The notes under the pieces were generated by a model. That model had not been told where the DNA came from. It did no database searches and saw only the letters and a list, made by a program, of their open reading frames with translations. A DNA stretch of 64,000 nucleotides from Lunularia cruciata. Taxonomy: Eukaryota; Streptophyta; Marchantiopsida; Lunulariales; Lunulariaceae. This document shows, in pieces, positions 48,838-59,640 of this stretch (the stretch's first letter is position 1; every line of letters begins with the position of its first letter). Both the position numbers and the translations under genes were made by a program. The stretch spans positions 38,507,001-38,571,000 of the forward strand of contig OX419755.1 of assembly GCA_948567375.1 (NCBI GenBank), read 5' to 3'.

Positions 48838-49529
48838 TGTAACACCTATTTGTGCATGTGTGTGGTATTGTGATATTTAGCTTGGTATTACAAGTACTTA
48901 AGAGATATTATTTATATAGAGATAAAGGATGGTTCTATATTAGTCATGGTTAGCTAAAGTTAGTCATAGCTAAGATAGAGGGGACCTTACTTTAGAGGAA
49001 GTAGAAAAGATGAGCACCACTATTTTGGATTTTAGTGTGTTGACTTGGTATTATTCCTAGGTGTTTGGCTTTGAGGAAAGAGTTGAGAACTCTTGGGCCC
49101 GCAAACCTTTTTGTTTTGGATTCTTCTTTAGTCCAAGGATAGCCCATGTGAAGGAATCCTTGACTTAGTGGTTGGGTCAAGATAAGATCACATGCTTAGG
49201 GGAATATGCCCATGTGAATGGATATTCCTTTCTGCTTTTTGACTTTACTTGACTTTTAGTCTAGTAACTTGAGTTACTACGGTAATTAGTAACTTTGGTA
49301 CGTAACTATTTCACCACTATATAAACAAGGGGTGAGGAGGTACTCATCATCCTTTCATTTGCAACTATTTCTCTCTCATTGAGTTCTCTAGTGAGCAATG
49401 TCTTGAGTCTTGGAGTGTTAGCCTTGGAGGAGTATGATGGAGTTGGGGTTCCTTGCCTTCTTAGTCCATGGTGCGCTACCATAATAGCCATCAGAGGTTC
49501 ATCTTGAGTGAGAGACAGGCCGGCTCACA
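48838..49529 (+). repeat. Solo LTR of the C/D gypsy family inserted in the E gag
   Basis: The 692 bp run from TGTAACACC to GGCTCACA and are flanked by the direct tetramer GTAC (48834-48837 and 49530-49533). Removing the LTR and one tetramer (696 bp) keeps the gag frame. It is near-identical to the D LTR, so it is one of the youngest events in the window. It arose by recombination between the two LTRs of a full element. Confidence 0.95.
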
Positions 49530-50990
49530 GTACCTGCCCTTACTTCTGACACAGCTATGGCTACTCGGATTGAGCAGTTGGAGCAGAGATTGGCTAGTAT
49601 GGCTATTGCTCAAAGGAGATCAGATTCGGGTGCTGAGGCTTCCACCTCATATGCTGGTGATAAAGATGCTTTGGACTTCATGTGCGGAGCAGCACAGGTG
49701 GATGCATTTGCAGTAGTGACTAGGAGTGCAGTACGTGCTCCAGAGCCTAGAGGAGCATCAGTGGAGTTGGACCCACAAAGAGGAGAGGTTGGGAGACAAG
49801 TCAGACTTCCCCAGTCTTTCACGCTATCCGAGGCATTACAGACGACATCCATGGTTCCTAGACGTCCCAGTGCAGGTGTGGTAGGTGGTGATGGAGTACC
49901 TGATGGAGTACCTGCTAGTCAGCCACCTGCTACTACACAGACTGAGTCTAGCATGATGTTGGGGGCGGCTCAGCTGATTATGCGACATCCTTTATTTTCA
50001 ACTAGTGACATGTTTACATTGGGAGTTGACCCAGCCTCAATATTCCGGTTGGCTGCCACGTTGTGTGAGAGTAGGGATGGTGCAGTTTCTACTACTAGAG
50101 TAGAGGTGGTTGGTAGTGGAGCTGACTTGGTTGAGGAGCATGGGATCCGTTCAGCGACTAGTGGTTTATGGCAGGCAGCAGCGACTAGACTAGAGGAGTT
50201 GCCATCTAGACCGGCCTTTGAGAGAGCACGGTTTACACCTGGTGTTGTCCTATTGGATAACCAGAGGGGGATTTTTTTGTTTGGTGGGACTTTCAGGGAA
50301 GGTCTATACACCACAGAGAGTCTTGTTAGACTCTGGTGTGCAGCCCTTTATGTTGGGGAAGGCTAGAGTTGTTGGTCTGGAGTTACGGAAGACCGATGTG
50401 GAGAGGTGTCCATTTCAGATCCAGACATCTCTTGGTGGTGGTTTGACATAGTACATCACACGTGGAGAGCTTGTTGTCCAGGTTCAGCTTGGTCATCCGA
50501 TTGATAGCTCGGTGGTGAGAGCTCAGGCTATTGCGACGATAGTTGAGTCATATGATGTGCTAGTTGGGGGAGCAGTGTTATACCCTATGGGTTTCAGCAT
50601 TGACTATTGGGAGGAGACAGCCTCTTATAGACCTGGTTGGCAGTCTGGTGAGGGACGGGTATGTCACCTACCAGTACGCTTCAATAGTGGTAGTCTTGGC
50701 TCACTACAGTCCGAGACCATGGCAGCATCAGTTTTGGCTTTCAGCGGTGCAGTTACTTGGCCTGGTGACTTGTTGGAGGGGAACGCCCATGCAGGGGATA
50801 CTCCAATACCAGAGGAGATCACTCGGCTATGGAGTACAAGTGGGATTGTTCCATCCACCTTGGATGTTCCATTGTGGAGTTCAGAGGAGGCATTGCAGCA
50901 ATATGTATATCAGTTGGTGCAGCAAGCTTGGAGTAGAGCCTTTGTACCATCAGGGGATGAGTGTGAGGATGAGCCTCTAGAGGTGATTGC
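49530..50990 (+). pseudogene. Element E gag C-terminus and aspartic protease
   Basis: The first half continues gag (IEQLEQRLASMAIAQR and a linker). The retropepsin active site VLLDSGVQPFML is at about 50314-50349, followed by a typical C-terminal part (IVESYDVLVGGAVLYPMGFSIDYW...YRPGW). The active-site frame differs from the gag frame by one shift near 50300, either a mutation or a recoding site. A TAG at 50449 interrupts the protease frame. The last part (LWSSEEALQQYVYQLVQQAWSRAF) is a linker that runs in frame into the methyltransferase. Confidence 0.8.
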
Positions 50991-51018
50991 TTTGATACCT
51001 CTGGATACCACACTCATT

Positions 51019-52082
51019 GCTTGGCAGTATCCAGTAGAGGGGATATGTCTATTAGAGTTGTTTGGTGGGATCAACACCGGATTGGCAGTATCCAATAGAG
51101 GGGATATGTCTATTGGAGTTGTTTGGTGGGATCAGCACTGGACTAGCTGCGGTGTTACAGGTGGGTATACGAGTACAGAGGTACTTGTATGTAGAGAGAG
51201 ATGAGACTGCTAGGCGAGTCTCTCTACATCATGTGGCACACTTGGCTTATCGGTATCCGGAGTTATTACCGATGTCAGCAGTCAGAGGTTACTAGAAGGC
51301 CTTGCCAGGAGACATTTCCTTATTGGGTGCGCATGACCTAAAGAGACATGGGCCTATTCACTTGGTGATTTCTAGATGGCCATGTTAGGGACATACACGT
51401 GCGGGCCGCGGTTTGGGTCTTTAGAATCCTTGTTCTGGTGTGTTTTGGGAGATGTTATGGATACTATGACATCTCCAAGTTCATCAATCTGTTTCTCCAG
51501 CTTACTTTTTGGAGAACGTTCCCTTGATGGGTGATTCTCGCACTAGAGTGGTGGCGAGTACACATCAGGTCCATTCTTGGATGGGACCTGCGGTATTGTT
51601 AGATGTAGCTAGAGTGGGATCACGGGCTCATTGTCTTTGTCTTTGGTGGACAAACCTTTTACCTAGAGAGGTTCTATAGCGCGCTTATGATGGGATTCAG
51701 CGACTAGACCACATTCTTGTTGATGATATCTTGGATGTTGGGCGTTAGTCTCAGACAGTGGTAGTGGCTGATAGGTCATCTATGGCAGTGGTGAACCTAG
51801 TTGGACAGCCTAGAGCTACATTTCCCACCCTCATGAGTTTCCCAGGCTCTCATGCTTTTTGAGAGGGAGGCCTGGACTTGTTTGGGACTCACAGTTACAG
51901 TAGTTGGTGGAGCCCAATGTTGATGAGAGAGAGCGGGCGATGGGTTTTTGCACCGGTATTACCACTGTTCCAGCAGTGTTAGATGCATCTAGGCGTCAGG
52001 TGTTAGGTCAGGCTATGGACCTGAATTGTTTGACCTGGATTGTGAGCCTTGGCTTGGCAGAGCAGCGTAGGATGCGCTTGAT
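51019..52082 (+). pseudogene. C5 cytosine DNA methyltransferase domain (DNMT3-like motif order) inside element E
   Basis: Motifs occur in the linear order I, IV, VI, VIII, X. Motif I is LLELFGGISTGLAAVL (AdoMet binding). Motif IV is a Pro-Cys pair at 51380-51385, with the catalytic Cys intact and a TAG replacing the next residue. Motif VI is YFLENV. Motif VIII-like is SRAH...LWWTNLL. Motif X-like is DERERAMGF...SRRQVLGQA. The unrearranged order argues against a DRM-type enzyme and fits DNMT3-type de novo methyltransferases. It is fused in frame downstream of the protease. Damage: a 61-bp tandem duplication in motif I, stops at 51293, 51386, 51422, 51467, 51677, 51746, 51860 and 51901, and a frameshift near 51868. 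Substrate specificity cannot be inferred. Confidence 0.9.
51021..51142 (+). repeat. 61-bp tandem duplication across methyltransferase motif I
   Basis: Copies 51021-51081 and 51082-51142 both encode the motif-I segment (GICLLELFGGI.TGLA). Since 61 is not a multiple of three, the second copy is shifted by one base. This alone accounts for the frame change between protease and methyltransferase. Confidence 0.9.
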
Positions 52083-52386
52083 AGGCATCACCACTCGGAC
52101 ACTTGTGAGCCTTGTGCCTATCGAGATGATTCAGGCACATGCTGGGGGTGATGGACCGAGTGGACATGGTATTCTTGGGACACATCCAGTAGCTACTAGG
52201 GAGAGTGGTCTACTTGGAGTCCATCCAAGTGAGCGTGGGCTACTTGGATTACACCCTTGGTCCACATGGGATGCAACTAGAGGACGTGTGGAGCTTGCAG
52301 CCAGAGTGGAGGGAGTTTTTTGCACAGAGGTTGGGACCTCTAGTGGTCGGGAGCATGACACTATTGCTCCCAAGGGCCCAGTGTAG
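52083..52386 (+). pseudogene. Post-methyltransferase linker of element E
   Basis: The open frame continues after motif X with a repetitive Gly/Leu/His/Pro segment (GLLGVHPSERGLLGLHP) and no recognised domain. It ends at a TAG that probably replaced CAG. Confidence 0.5.
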
Positions 52387-52516
52387 CAGCCAGTCAGTAT
52401 GTTGTCGTCGGGAAAAGGCCAGATGAGAGTGATGAGGACTGGACAGCAGAGAGTTTAAAAAAAAAGAAGAATGTCAGATGAGCTTGGTAAGGAGTGGTAG
52501 TTGGAAATTTCGTGAA

Positions 52517-52682
52517 AGGAACAGAAAAAGGTTTTGCAAAGGACAGGAACAGGAAAAGGTTTTTTGCAAGGGACAGGAACAGAAAAAGGTTTTGCAAAGG
52601 ACAGGAACAGGAAAAGGTTTTTTGCAAAGGACAGGAACAGAAAAAGGTTTTGCAAAGGACAGGAACAGAAAAAGGTTTTTTT
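52517..52682. repeat. Tandem array of about six 28-30-bp units
   Basis: Units of the form GAACAGAAAAAGGTTTTGC followed by AAAGGACAG alternate in length through the poly-T step. Confidence 0.9.
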
Positions 52683-52820
52683 CTGCGAAGGAGGAATGAA
52701 GAAGGGAAAAGCAAGGAGACAAGGAAGTTGAGGGGTTTTGGGAAGGGACATGAACAGTTCAAAAGGTTTTTTTGGGAATTGGAGGTAAGGTAGGAAGGAT
52801 ACAGGGGAGAAAAAAAGGAG

Positions 52821-53358
52821 GGAGAGAACAGGGAATAGAAAAGGAAAAGAAAGAGAAGGAAGGAAAAAACAGAGTTCAGATTTGGAACAAGGGAATAGAG
52901 GAGAGAGTTTTGACAAATCAAAGGAGTGTTGTGACAGGACTGGGAAAAATAGAGAGTTCACAAATCGCATGGAGGGTTTTGAGACTTTTTTTTTGCAGAG
53001 TTTAGGTTTCGAAGGAGGAAGCAGGAAAGAGATAGAAGAATCAAATAGGAACAAGGAAATGCAGGGGAGATAAGGTCATCGACAGAGAGTGATCAAAGAG
53101 AGAACATGGAATAGAAAAGGAAAAGAAAGAGAAGGAAGGAGAAAACAGAGTTCGGATTTGGAACAAGGGAATAGAGGAGAGAGTTTTGATGAATCAAAGG
53201 AGTGTTGTGACAGGACTGGGAAAAATAGAGAGTTCACAAATCGCATGGAGGGTTTTGAGACTTTTTTTTGCAGAGTTTAGGTTTCGAAGGAGGAAGCAGG
53301 AAAGAGATAGAAGGATCAAATAGGAACAAGGAAACGCAGGGGAGATAAGGTCATCGAC
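52821..53358. repeat. 276-bp tandem duplication
   Basis: 52821-53096 and 53097-53358 are near-identical, including the blocks TTTGGAACAAGGGAATAGAG and TTTAGGTTTCGAAGGAGGAA. Confidence 0.9.
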
Positions 53359-53894
53359 AGAGGAGGCAAAGAGAGAGGAATTGAAGAAGAAAGGAGAAAG
53401 GGGAGGGGCACAGAAGTATGAGTTGATGACAAGCTCATTGTTTGGGCGGGAGTCCAGAAAGGAGGTGGAAGGGATTGGGTTGATTACAAAGGGGCTTTGC
53501 ATGTATTTCTTGGCTCTCCATCTTCATGGTGAAGGATAATTGGACTGTGCAGAAGTTTTCAGCTTTTGTACGTGGATGTACCGGTTGTGTTCAAATCCTC
53601 TCCCCGTCCACAACAAATGCGGGTTCAGATGCTCTGCTGTGTTTGAACACACGGAAGTCGAATTGCTCACCGTTTAGTTGACTTGTTCTCGACATATGTC
53701 GGCTAAGAAGGATTTTGCTACAACAAGATTGTGGAGCAGGCCAGTTTGGGTCCCTGTGGTTGATCAATGTGGAGGAAGTAGACAGGAACTGGGTATCGTT
53801 GGGTCTTAGATTCTAGGGTCATGCAGGAAGATCCTGCGTTTCTCTCCTGGGCCGAGAGGGAAGTTGGCAAGGTTGGGCAGGAGTTGAGTTTTTC

Positions 53895-54220
53895 ACAGTG
53901 AGAAGGACTGCCAGTTTTGGGAAATGAGGAGAAGAGTTTCGGGAAAGTGCAGGGGATTTCGAGAGAAACAGTAGGGAAGTGAGGGAGAAATATCGAAAGT
54001 GAAAAGATCTGCCAAATTTCGGGAAATGAGGAGGAGAGTTTTGGGAAAATGCAGAGGATTTCGAGAGAAGACAGTAGGGAAGTATTGAGAATTATCGAAA
54101 GGTAAGAAGGGGTGCCAGTTTTCCGGAAATCAAGAGAGGAGTTTCAGAGAGAGAAAGTTGCAGAAGATTTTGAGAAAAGAACAATAGAGTTTCAGGAAGT
54201 TTGCAGAGGAATTTCAAGAG
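53895..54220. repeat. Three imperfect ~105-bp tandem repeats
   Basis: Repeats start near 53900, 54005 and 54108. Each begins with a CTGCCA(A/G)TTTTGGGAAAT-like sequence followed by GAG-rich DNA. Confidence 0.6.
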
Positions 54221-56349
54221 AAGTGGCAGAAATATTAGTGAGAGGAAAGACTGAGGGTTTTCAGAAAATCCCAGAGAGTTTCAAGAGAGAAAGTTGCATA
54301 AAAGGTTGCAGAAATTTTCGAGAAGAAGGAGACAGAGGGTTTTGAATTTTGGCAGAGAGCAGTAAGTAGCGACGGGAGAAGAAGGACAGAAAGGAAAACG
54401 GAATTGGAATGACAAGGGAATAAACAAAAAGGTCTAGAGAGTAGGGAGTGGAGGATCGTGGAGACAGGAAGGAGTGAGGTATCGTGGAGTCAGAAGAAAG
54501 GAGGAGAATTACAGAAAATATAGAAAGAAGTGAAAGATTGTGGAGGCAAGAAAAGGCAAAGAATCAAGAGAAGGCATTTCGAGTTTGACAAAGTGCAGTA
54601 AGGTTCAAGTTGGGAGGAAGCACTGTGTATTGGTGATTTAGTCAGCGGAGGCCTTGTGAGTTAGTTTCAGGAACATGTATGTTGAAGAGATGGATTTCTG
54701 CAGGCAAATTGGGAGCAGAGCAGAGGATGAGATGAAAGCAATAGGTTTCAAAATGGCTATCTATTGAGGATGCTGAGTTAGTTTGAGAACACGGCGCATA
54801 CAAGTGCCGGATCTTCTTATCTTTTGGTGTGGTGGGCAGTTCCTTGTAGAAGATTTGGAAGCGACTTTAGGTTTGACCCGCCAATCCAGGGAGTAAGAAA
54901 GATTAATTTGGTGATGGTGAGACCGGGAGGACCGATCGATGGACCTGCAGTAGCTTAAGTCGGATTATTTCTGGATCGAGTGAATTGTGGGACTGGAGGA
55001 CCAGTGAGAGGAGTTTCTTAGTTTTGTTGTAGTGTATTGTCATCTGCCGTTGTCTTAGTGCGTTCTCTTGTCTTACTGTCATCAAATCAGATTGAGTTCT
55101 TGGAGTGTTATTTGCGGTTTCATACAGTATATATCAGGGGAAATGTTTTTGAGCAAATTTGATCAGTGCATTGGCTTGGATTTATTGGGAGCACTAGAAT
55201 GAGGAGGAGCAGCAAGTGTGCTGCTGCGGCTTGAGTTTCTCCAATGGGACTGAAGCAAGAACTGAAGCAGATTTTATCGGCAAACCAATAGAAGCAAGCA
55301 CAAACTCGCGAGCGAGAGCAGATCCTTGTGTTGTCGTACTTCCTGGGGCCTCGTCTTACTGAGGCCAGACCTGGAAAATGAGTGAGCTTATTGTATGAAG
55401 GGCAGAGATGGGAGTGACGGTGATTGACTGCTGCTGCTTGGGACAGATTGGGAAGAGAATTGGACAGAGAATCTGTTACTAGTTGAAGGTTTCATCCGAA
55501 ACTTACTCGAGGAGCATAGAGGAAAGGCCAAACTAGCTTGCAAAGGGAAAGTGGACAGGAACAAAAGAAAAGAAAAGTCATGTTCAGCTCAGGATAATAC
55601 GAGGACTGGATATAGAAACTCAATATGGGACTCGTCAGGAGCTTCTACCAGGCATAGAGTCCTATGGCAAGAACAGTGCAGAGCGTTTGGGAAGATCTAA
55701 CATACCGGAATATCGAAGAGAAAGGAGAATCCCGAGGAAGGAACTACTGGACAGTGGAGACTTGGAAAGAACAACAAATTGGAGATGCTGCAGAACATGG
55801 AGATGACGAGTTGTAAGGAATAGGAAATAGGACCTGCTCAATTCCTTTTCTTTCTTCATGTGCTTGGCTAGTTAGTGTGCTTCAGTTTGGTCACTGCTTG
55901 GTTAGGAGCCGTGTGTCATGGCTCAAAGGATTATAAACTGTGAAACTTGGAATTGAGATGGAAGCGAGATTCCTAGTGATTGAGTGTGTGTACTTGATGT
56001 GCAAACAGCGGTAGGAACGATAATAATAATGTTTTTTATTTTACTTCTTTTTTACACTCAGTCTGGATTATGTAGATGGGTCAGCACATTTAACCAATTG
56101 CCCGAGATTGAGTCCAGTTGCATAACTTGTGGACAACTCCACAAAACCCCACCAGATCATTCTCTCTGGAAGATCTGTCTGGGCCAGAACTGCAAAACCC
56201 ACCAAACCCAAAACATATTAAAGCCGAGGATAATAGACCAACCAAGAGGTCAAGAATAATGAGCCAAGACTAATAATAGACGGTACAAGAAGGACAAAAC
56301 ACTCCAAAAGCCTAAGTGCAGGCAGCCAGGTGCCCAGCGCAATCTTGAG

Positions 56350-57830
56350 ACCATACGATCCCCACGACAACGTCTTCCACTCCTACTACAGTTACAGAGG
56401 ATACTTGGGAGCCAGATCTTGGACCCAAGCTTAGTGGAGAGGAAAGACGGAGGGTTTGGAGGTTCTTGAGGAGTCACACGAGTTGTTTTGCCTTCAGTAT
56501 GAAGGATTTGGGTGCTCTAAAGGGACTTGGTATACAAATTGAGCTGACTAGCGACACACTAGTTTTATGACGTCCTTATCGATATAGTGATATGGAGAGG
56601 ACATTGATTCAGAGCCGGAGTAGTGACCTTTTTGAGGCTGGTTTGGTGGAGATTTCACATGGAGAGTATGCATCAGCGACAATGATGCCAGCCAAGAAGG
56701 ATATGCATGGCAACTATACAGATAGGCAGATGTGTGGAGATTACCGTCCTATCAACCAACAAACTAGGGCTGATTGGTATGCCATGCCTACACCGGAGGA
56801 GATTTTTGATGCGATTGGGCATGCAAAGGTCTTTAGTACTTTGGATCTTTGAGCGGGATATCATCAATTGCTGATCAGGGAGGAAGATAAGTCCAAGACA
56901 TCATTTTGGGCTATTGATCCTCACGGCAAGGATGTGTTATATCAGTGGAGGTTCTTACCATTTGGGTTGAAGAACGCTCCCGCTGAGTTCTAGAGGGTCA
57001 TGGATAGGATCCAAGCTGGATTGGATTTTGCTCGGTGCTATATTGATGACATTTTGGTTTATAGCACTACTGTGGAGGAGCATGAGAGACAGTTGTTGGA
57101 GGTGTTTGAGAGGTTGAGATCTCATGGACTCAAATTACATCCTAGGAAGTGTAGGTTCTTCCACGAGCAGGTTGAGTATTTGGGTCACACTATCTACCCC
57201 GGAGGACTTGGTGTCCAGTAGACCAAGGTGGAGGCTATTGCACGTATTCCGCGGCCTACGGATGTGAGCAGAGTGTGAGCATTCCTTGGGTTGGCAAACT
57301 TCTATCGCCGCTATGTTAGAGGATTTAGTGCCATTGCCAAGGCCTTGACAAAGCTGACCAAGCTTACACAAGAGTGGTGTTGGGGAGATGAGCAGGAGAG
57401 AGCTTTTGTAGAGCTCAAGGAGAGGTTGACATCTGCTCCTATTTCGAGGAGACCGATAAGGGGACGACCATTTTAGGTTCATACTGATTGGAGTATGTTG
57501 GAGCTTGGAGCGGTGCTCACCCAGCATGATGATGAGGAGAAGGAGTTTGTGGTGGCCTATGCTAGTTGCTCCAACAATTCAGCGGAGGCAAAGTATAGTT
57601 CATATGAGGGAGAGTGCTTGGCAGCAGTTTGGGCCGTAGCACATTTCCGATGTTACCTATTTGGTAACCCCTTCACTCTCATCACTGATCATCAGCCGCT
57701 GAAGTGGTTGATGGAGTCGGACAAGCTTTCAGGGAAGCTTGCACGATGGGCTCTGATTTACGGGAGTATGATTTCACGGTTGTTCACAGACGTGGAGTGG
57801 TGAACCGTGATGCAGATGGGTTGAGTAGAA
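56350..57830 (+). pseudogene. Element E reverse transcriptase and RNase H
   Basis: This is Ty3/gypsy-type polymerase. Upstream connection: WEPDLGPKLSGEERRRVW. Then KDLGALKG, MPAKKD, MCGDYRPINQQT, PTPEEIFDAI, FSTLDL, FLPFGLKNAPAEF, YIDDILVYS as the YxDD box, and AFLGLANFYRRYV. RNase H shows HTDWSMLELGAVLTQ, SSYEGECLAAVWAV and LITDHQPLKW, with the acidic residues retained. In-frame stops occur at 56568 (TGA), 56850 (TGA), 56991 (TAG), 57219 (TAG), 57276 (TGA) and 57474 (TAG), mostly at conserved Arg or Gln positions. A one-base deletion near 57742 shifts the frame into integrase. Confidence 0.92.
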
Positions 57831-58990
57831 ACCCATGTTCCAGCCAGCAGGATCAGACCAGAGCACGTTGGCATGGTGAGACAGATGAGGAGATGGTGCC
57901 AGGTTGGCATGCATTGACCTTTCTGTGTATATTTGCAAAGACTTTGGTGGTATCTCTCTCAGCGCATACAGGAGGAGTTATTGAGGTCACAGATCCAGAG
58001 AGTGAAGATATTAGTACAGTTCAGCGAGACATTCATGATGATGTCTTTGTGATGGACTATCTTTGCACTAGTGTTATGGGTGGCACAATTGGGGCCAAGG
58101 AGAGAGACCGTGTTCTTCAGGGAGCCAGACAGTTCAGATTGGAGGGTAGACACCTTTTGCGTGTATGGGAGGATGGTAGAGTGCGAGTAGTACCACTTCC
58201 ATCACAGAGACCACAGTTGGTCCGTCATGCTCATGAGGAGCTAGGACATTTTGGAGTAAAGCGTACATATAGCTTACTTCAGAGTCATTATTGGTGGCGC
58301 ACTATGCAGACCGAGGTGCAGCAGTTTGTTGCCAGATGCGTGGTTTGTGACCGAGTTAGAGCATCATTCAATGCTCCTACGCCACAGTTACACCCATTAA
58401 CTATCATGGGATTAGGTTACTGTTGGAGTTTGGACTTTGTTGGACCTTTACCGCTGACTGTGAGACATCATCGGTATGTTTTGGTGATGGTGGAGCACTT
58501 CTCCAAGTGGATTGAGTTGGTGGCACTTCCTGACAAGTCCAGTGAAGGGACAGCTTACTCGTTCCTAGATCGAGTTCTTAGTCATTTTGATGCACCAGCT
58601 GAGGTTTTGACTGATCAGGGTACAGAGTTCTTGGGAGAGTTTCAAATCTTGTGTGACAAGGCTTTGATTGATCATCGTACTACATCCCGAGATCACCTTG
58701 AGGCAGATGGCTTAGCAGAGAGAGTGGTTCAGACGGTGAAGAGAGGATTGCGAAAGTATGGTTTGCAGAGAGGCCACTTGGGAGATTGGGATCTCCAGTT
58801 ACCTTGGTTGGCCATGGGCTATTGGTTCAGCCGGCAAGCCTCCTTAGCATCCTTCTCTCCATACTTTCTACTTTATGGACGAGATCCAGATTTACCTGCA
58901 GCCATTCGTCAAGATGCTACTGTAGTTTTGGACTTGGATGACCCTGATGTATGGATGAGCGCATGTTCTCAGCGGGCAGAGATCTTTTGA
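57831..58990 (+). pseudogene. Element E integrase
   Basis: A tether (RRGVVNRDADGLSRNP) precedes the integrase. The zinc-binding HHCC region spans HEELGHFGVKRTY...CVVCDRV. The DDE catalytic core follows, with Asp in SLDFVGPLP, Asp in VLTDQGTEF and Glu in GLAERVVQTVKRGL. This enzyme inserts retrotranscribed DNA into the genome. The frame is open until a TGA at 58988 that stands where related elements have Arg, and the same frame continues into the C-terminal region. Confidence 0.92.
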
Positions 58991-59470
58991 AGAGTGATGC
59001 CGATGGCCTTTGAGAACTTGGTGATTGCTCAGCATAGAGATACTTTACGCTATGTGACCATTCGAGGAGGAGGTTATAGACCCTCAATCCGTCGATTTCA
59101 TCCAAGCGACTATGTATATCTACAGCAGACAGCACCGACGACACTTGATGTTTCTATAGGCCACACTATCTTGAGAGTGCGCGAGGTTTTGCCATCTGGA
59201 GTCCTTGTGTTAGAAGGACGTGATGGTGTTGTTTGGAAGGATCATGTGCGCAATTGTGCGCCATGCCACCTCCCAAACATTGATGGTACTATGGACCCAA
59301 GCTTGGCACTTGTACATGCAGGCTTGAGGTGTATGTTATGTGGCTCTTTTGGTGGAGCTGCTACTATGTTAGTGTGTGATAGATGTTTGAGAGGATGGCA
59401 TATGGCATGTATGACTCCTCCCCTCACGGTGGTTCCTCAGGGACAGTGGTCATGTCCTAGATGTACTTGA
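58991..59470 (+). pseudogene. Element E integrase C-terminal region ending in a PHD finger
   Basis: This continues the integrase frame after the 58988 TGA. It starts with a basic/aromatic segment (RRFHPSDYVYLQQ, TILRVREVLPSGVLVLEG) typical of the gypsy integrase C-terminus. It then ends in a complete Cys4-His-Cys3 PHD finger at about 59326-59467: CMLC, CDRC, GWHMAC and WSCPRC, with the aromatic Trp before the His and near the last Cys pair. PHD fingers read histone H3 tails, so this is likely a targeting module in the position where chromoviruses have a chromodomain. Length and spacing are normal for a PHD finger. The zinc ligands are all intact. Confidence 0.9.
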
Positions 59471-59627
59471 CATATAGCTAGTTCATTCTTTATATGGTAT
59501 AGATTGCAGACAGGCGACTAACAATGGGGCTCCATAGCACCCGGCCTCCTAATCTTTGCTCATTAGAGGGTATACCATATACTTAGAGTAGATGGCTATC
59601 TGGAGTTAGAGGGACCTAACCCGCCAG

Positions 59628-59640
59628 CTAGGGGGGCGAT
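59628..59640 (+). other. Polypurine-tract candidate of element E
   Basis: The G-run CTAGGGGGGCGAT lies 107 bp before the recognisable 3' LTR start (59748). It is the only clear purine run there, but it is unusually far from the LTR. Confidence 0.35.

Larger units (their letters stand above)
52387..56340 (+). other. Repeat-rich spacer between methyltransferase and reverse transcriptase
   Basis: About 3.95 kb of strongly purine-rich plus strand with no recognised domain. It contains a ~28-bp tandem repeat, a 276-bp tandem duplication and ~105-bp imperfect repeats near 53.9-54.2 kb. It may be an internal non-coding expansion of E or an unrecognised insertion. No clear border repeats were seen. 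Confidence 0.5.

Noticed and set aside
51019-52082. DRM-type (rearranged) methyltransferase or host gene fragment captured independently of the element
   Set aside because: Motif order is unrearranged, and the frame is continuous with the element's protease, so a resident DNMT3-like domain is the simpler reading.
52394-53054. 199-residue hydrophobic minus-strand protein rich in Phe, Leu, Ser and Pro
   Set aside because: It is the antisense of purine-rich tandem repeats; the repeat period produces the apparent pattern.
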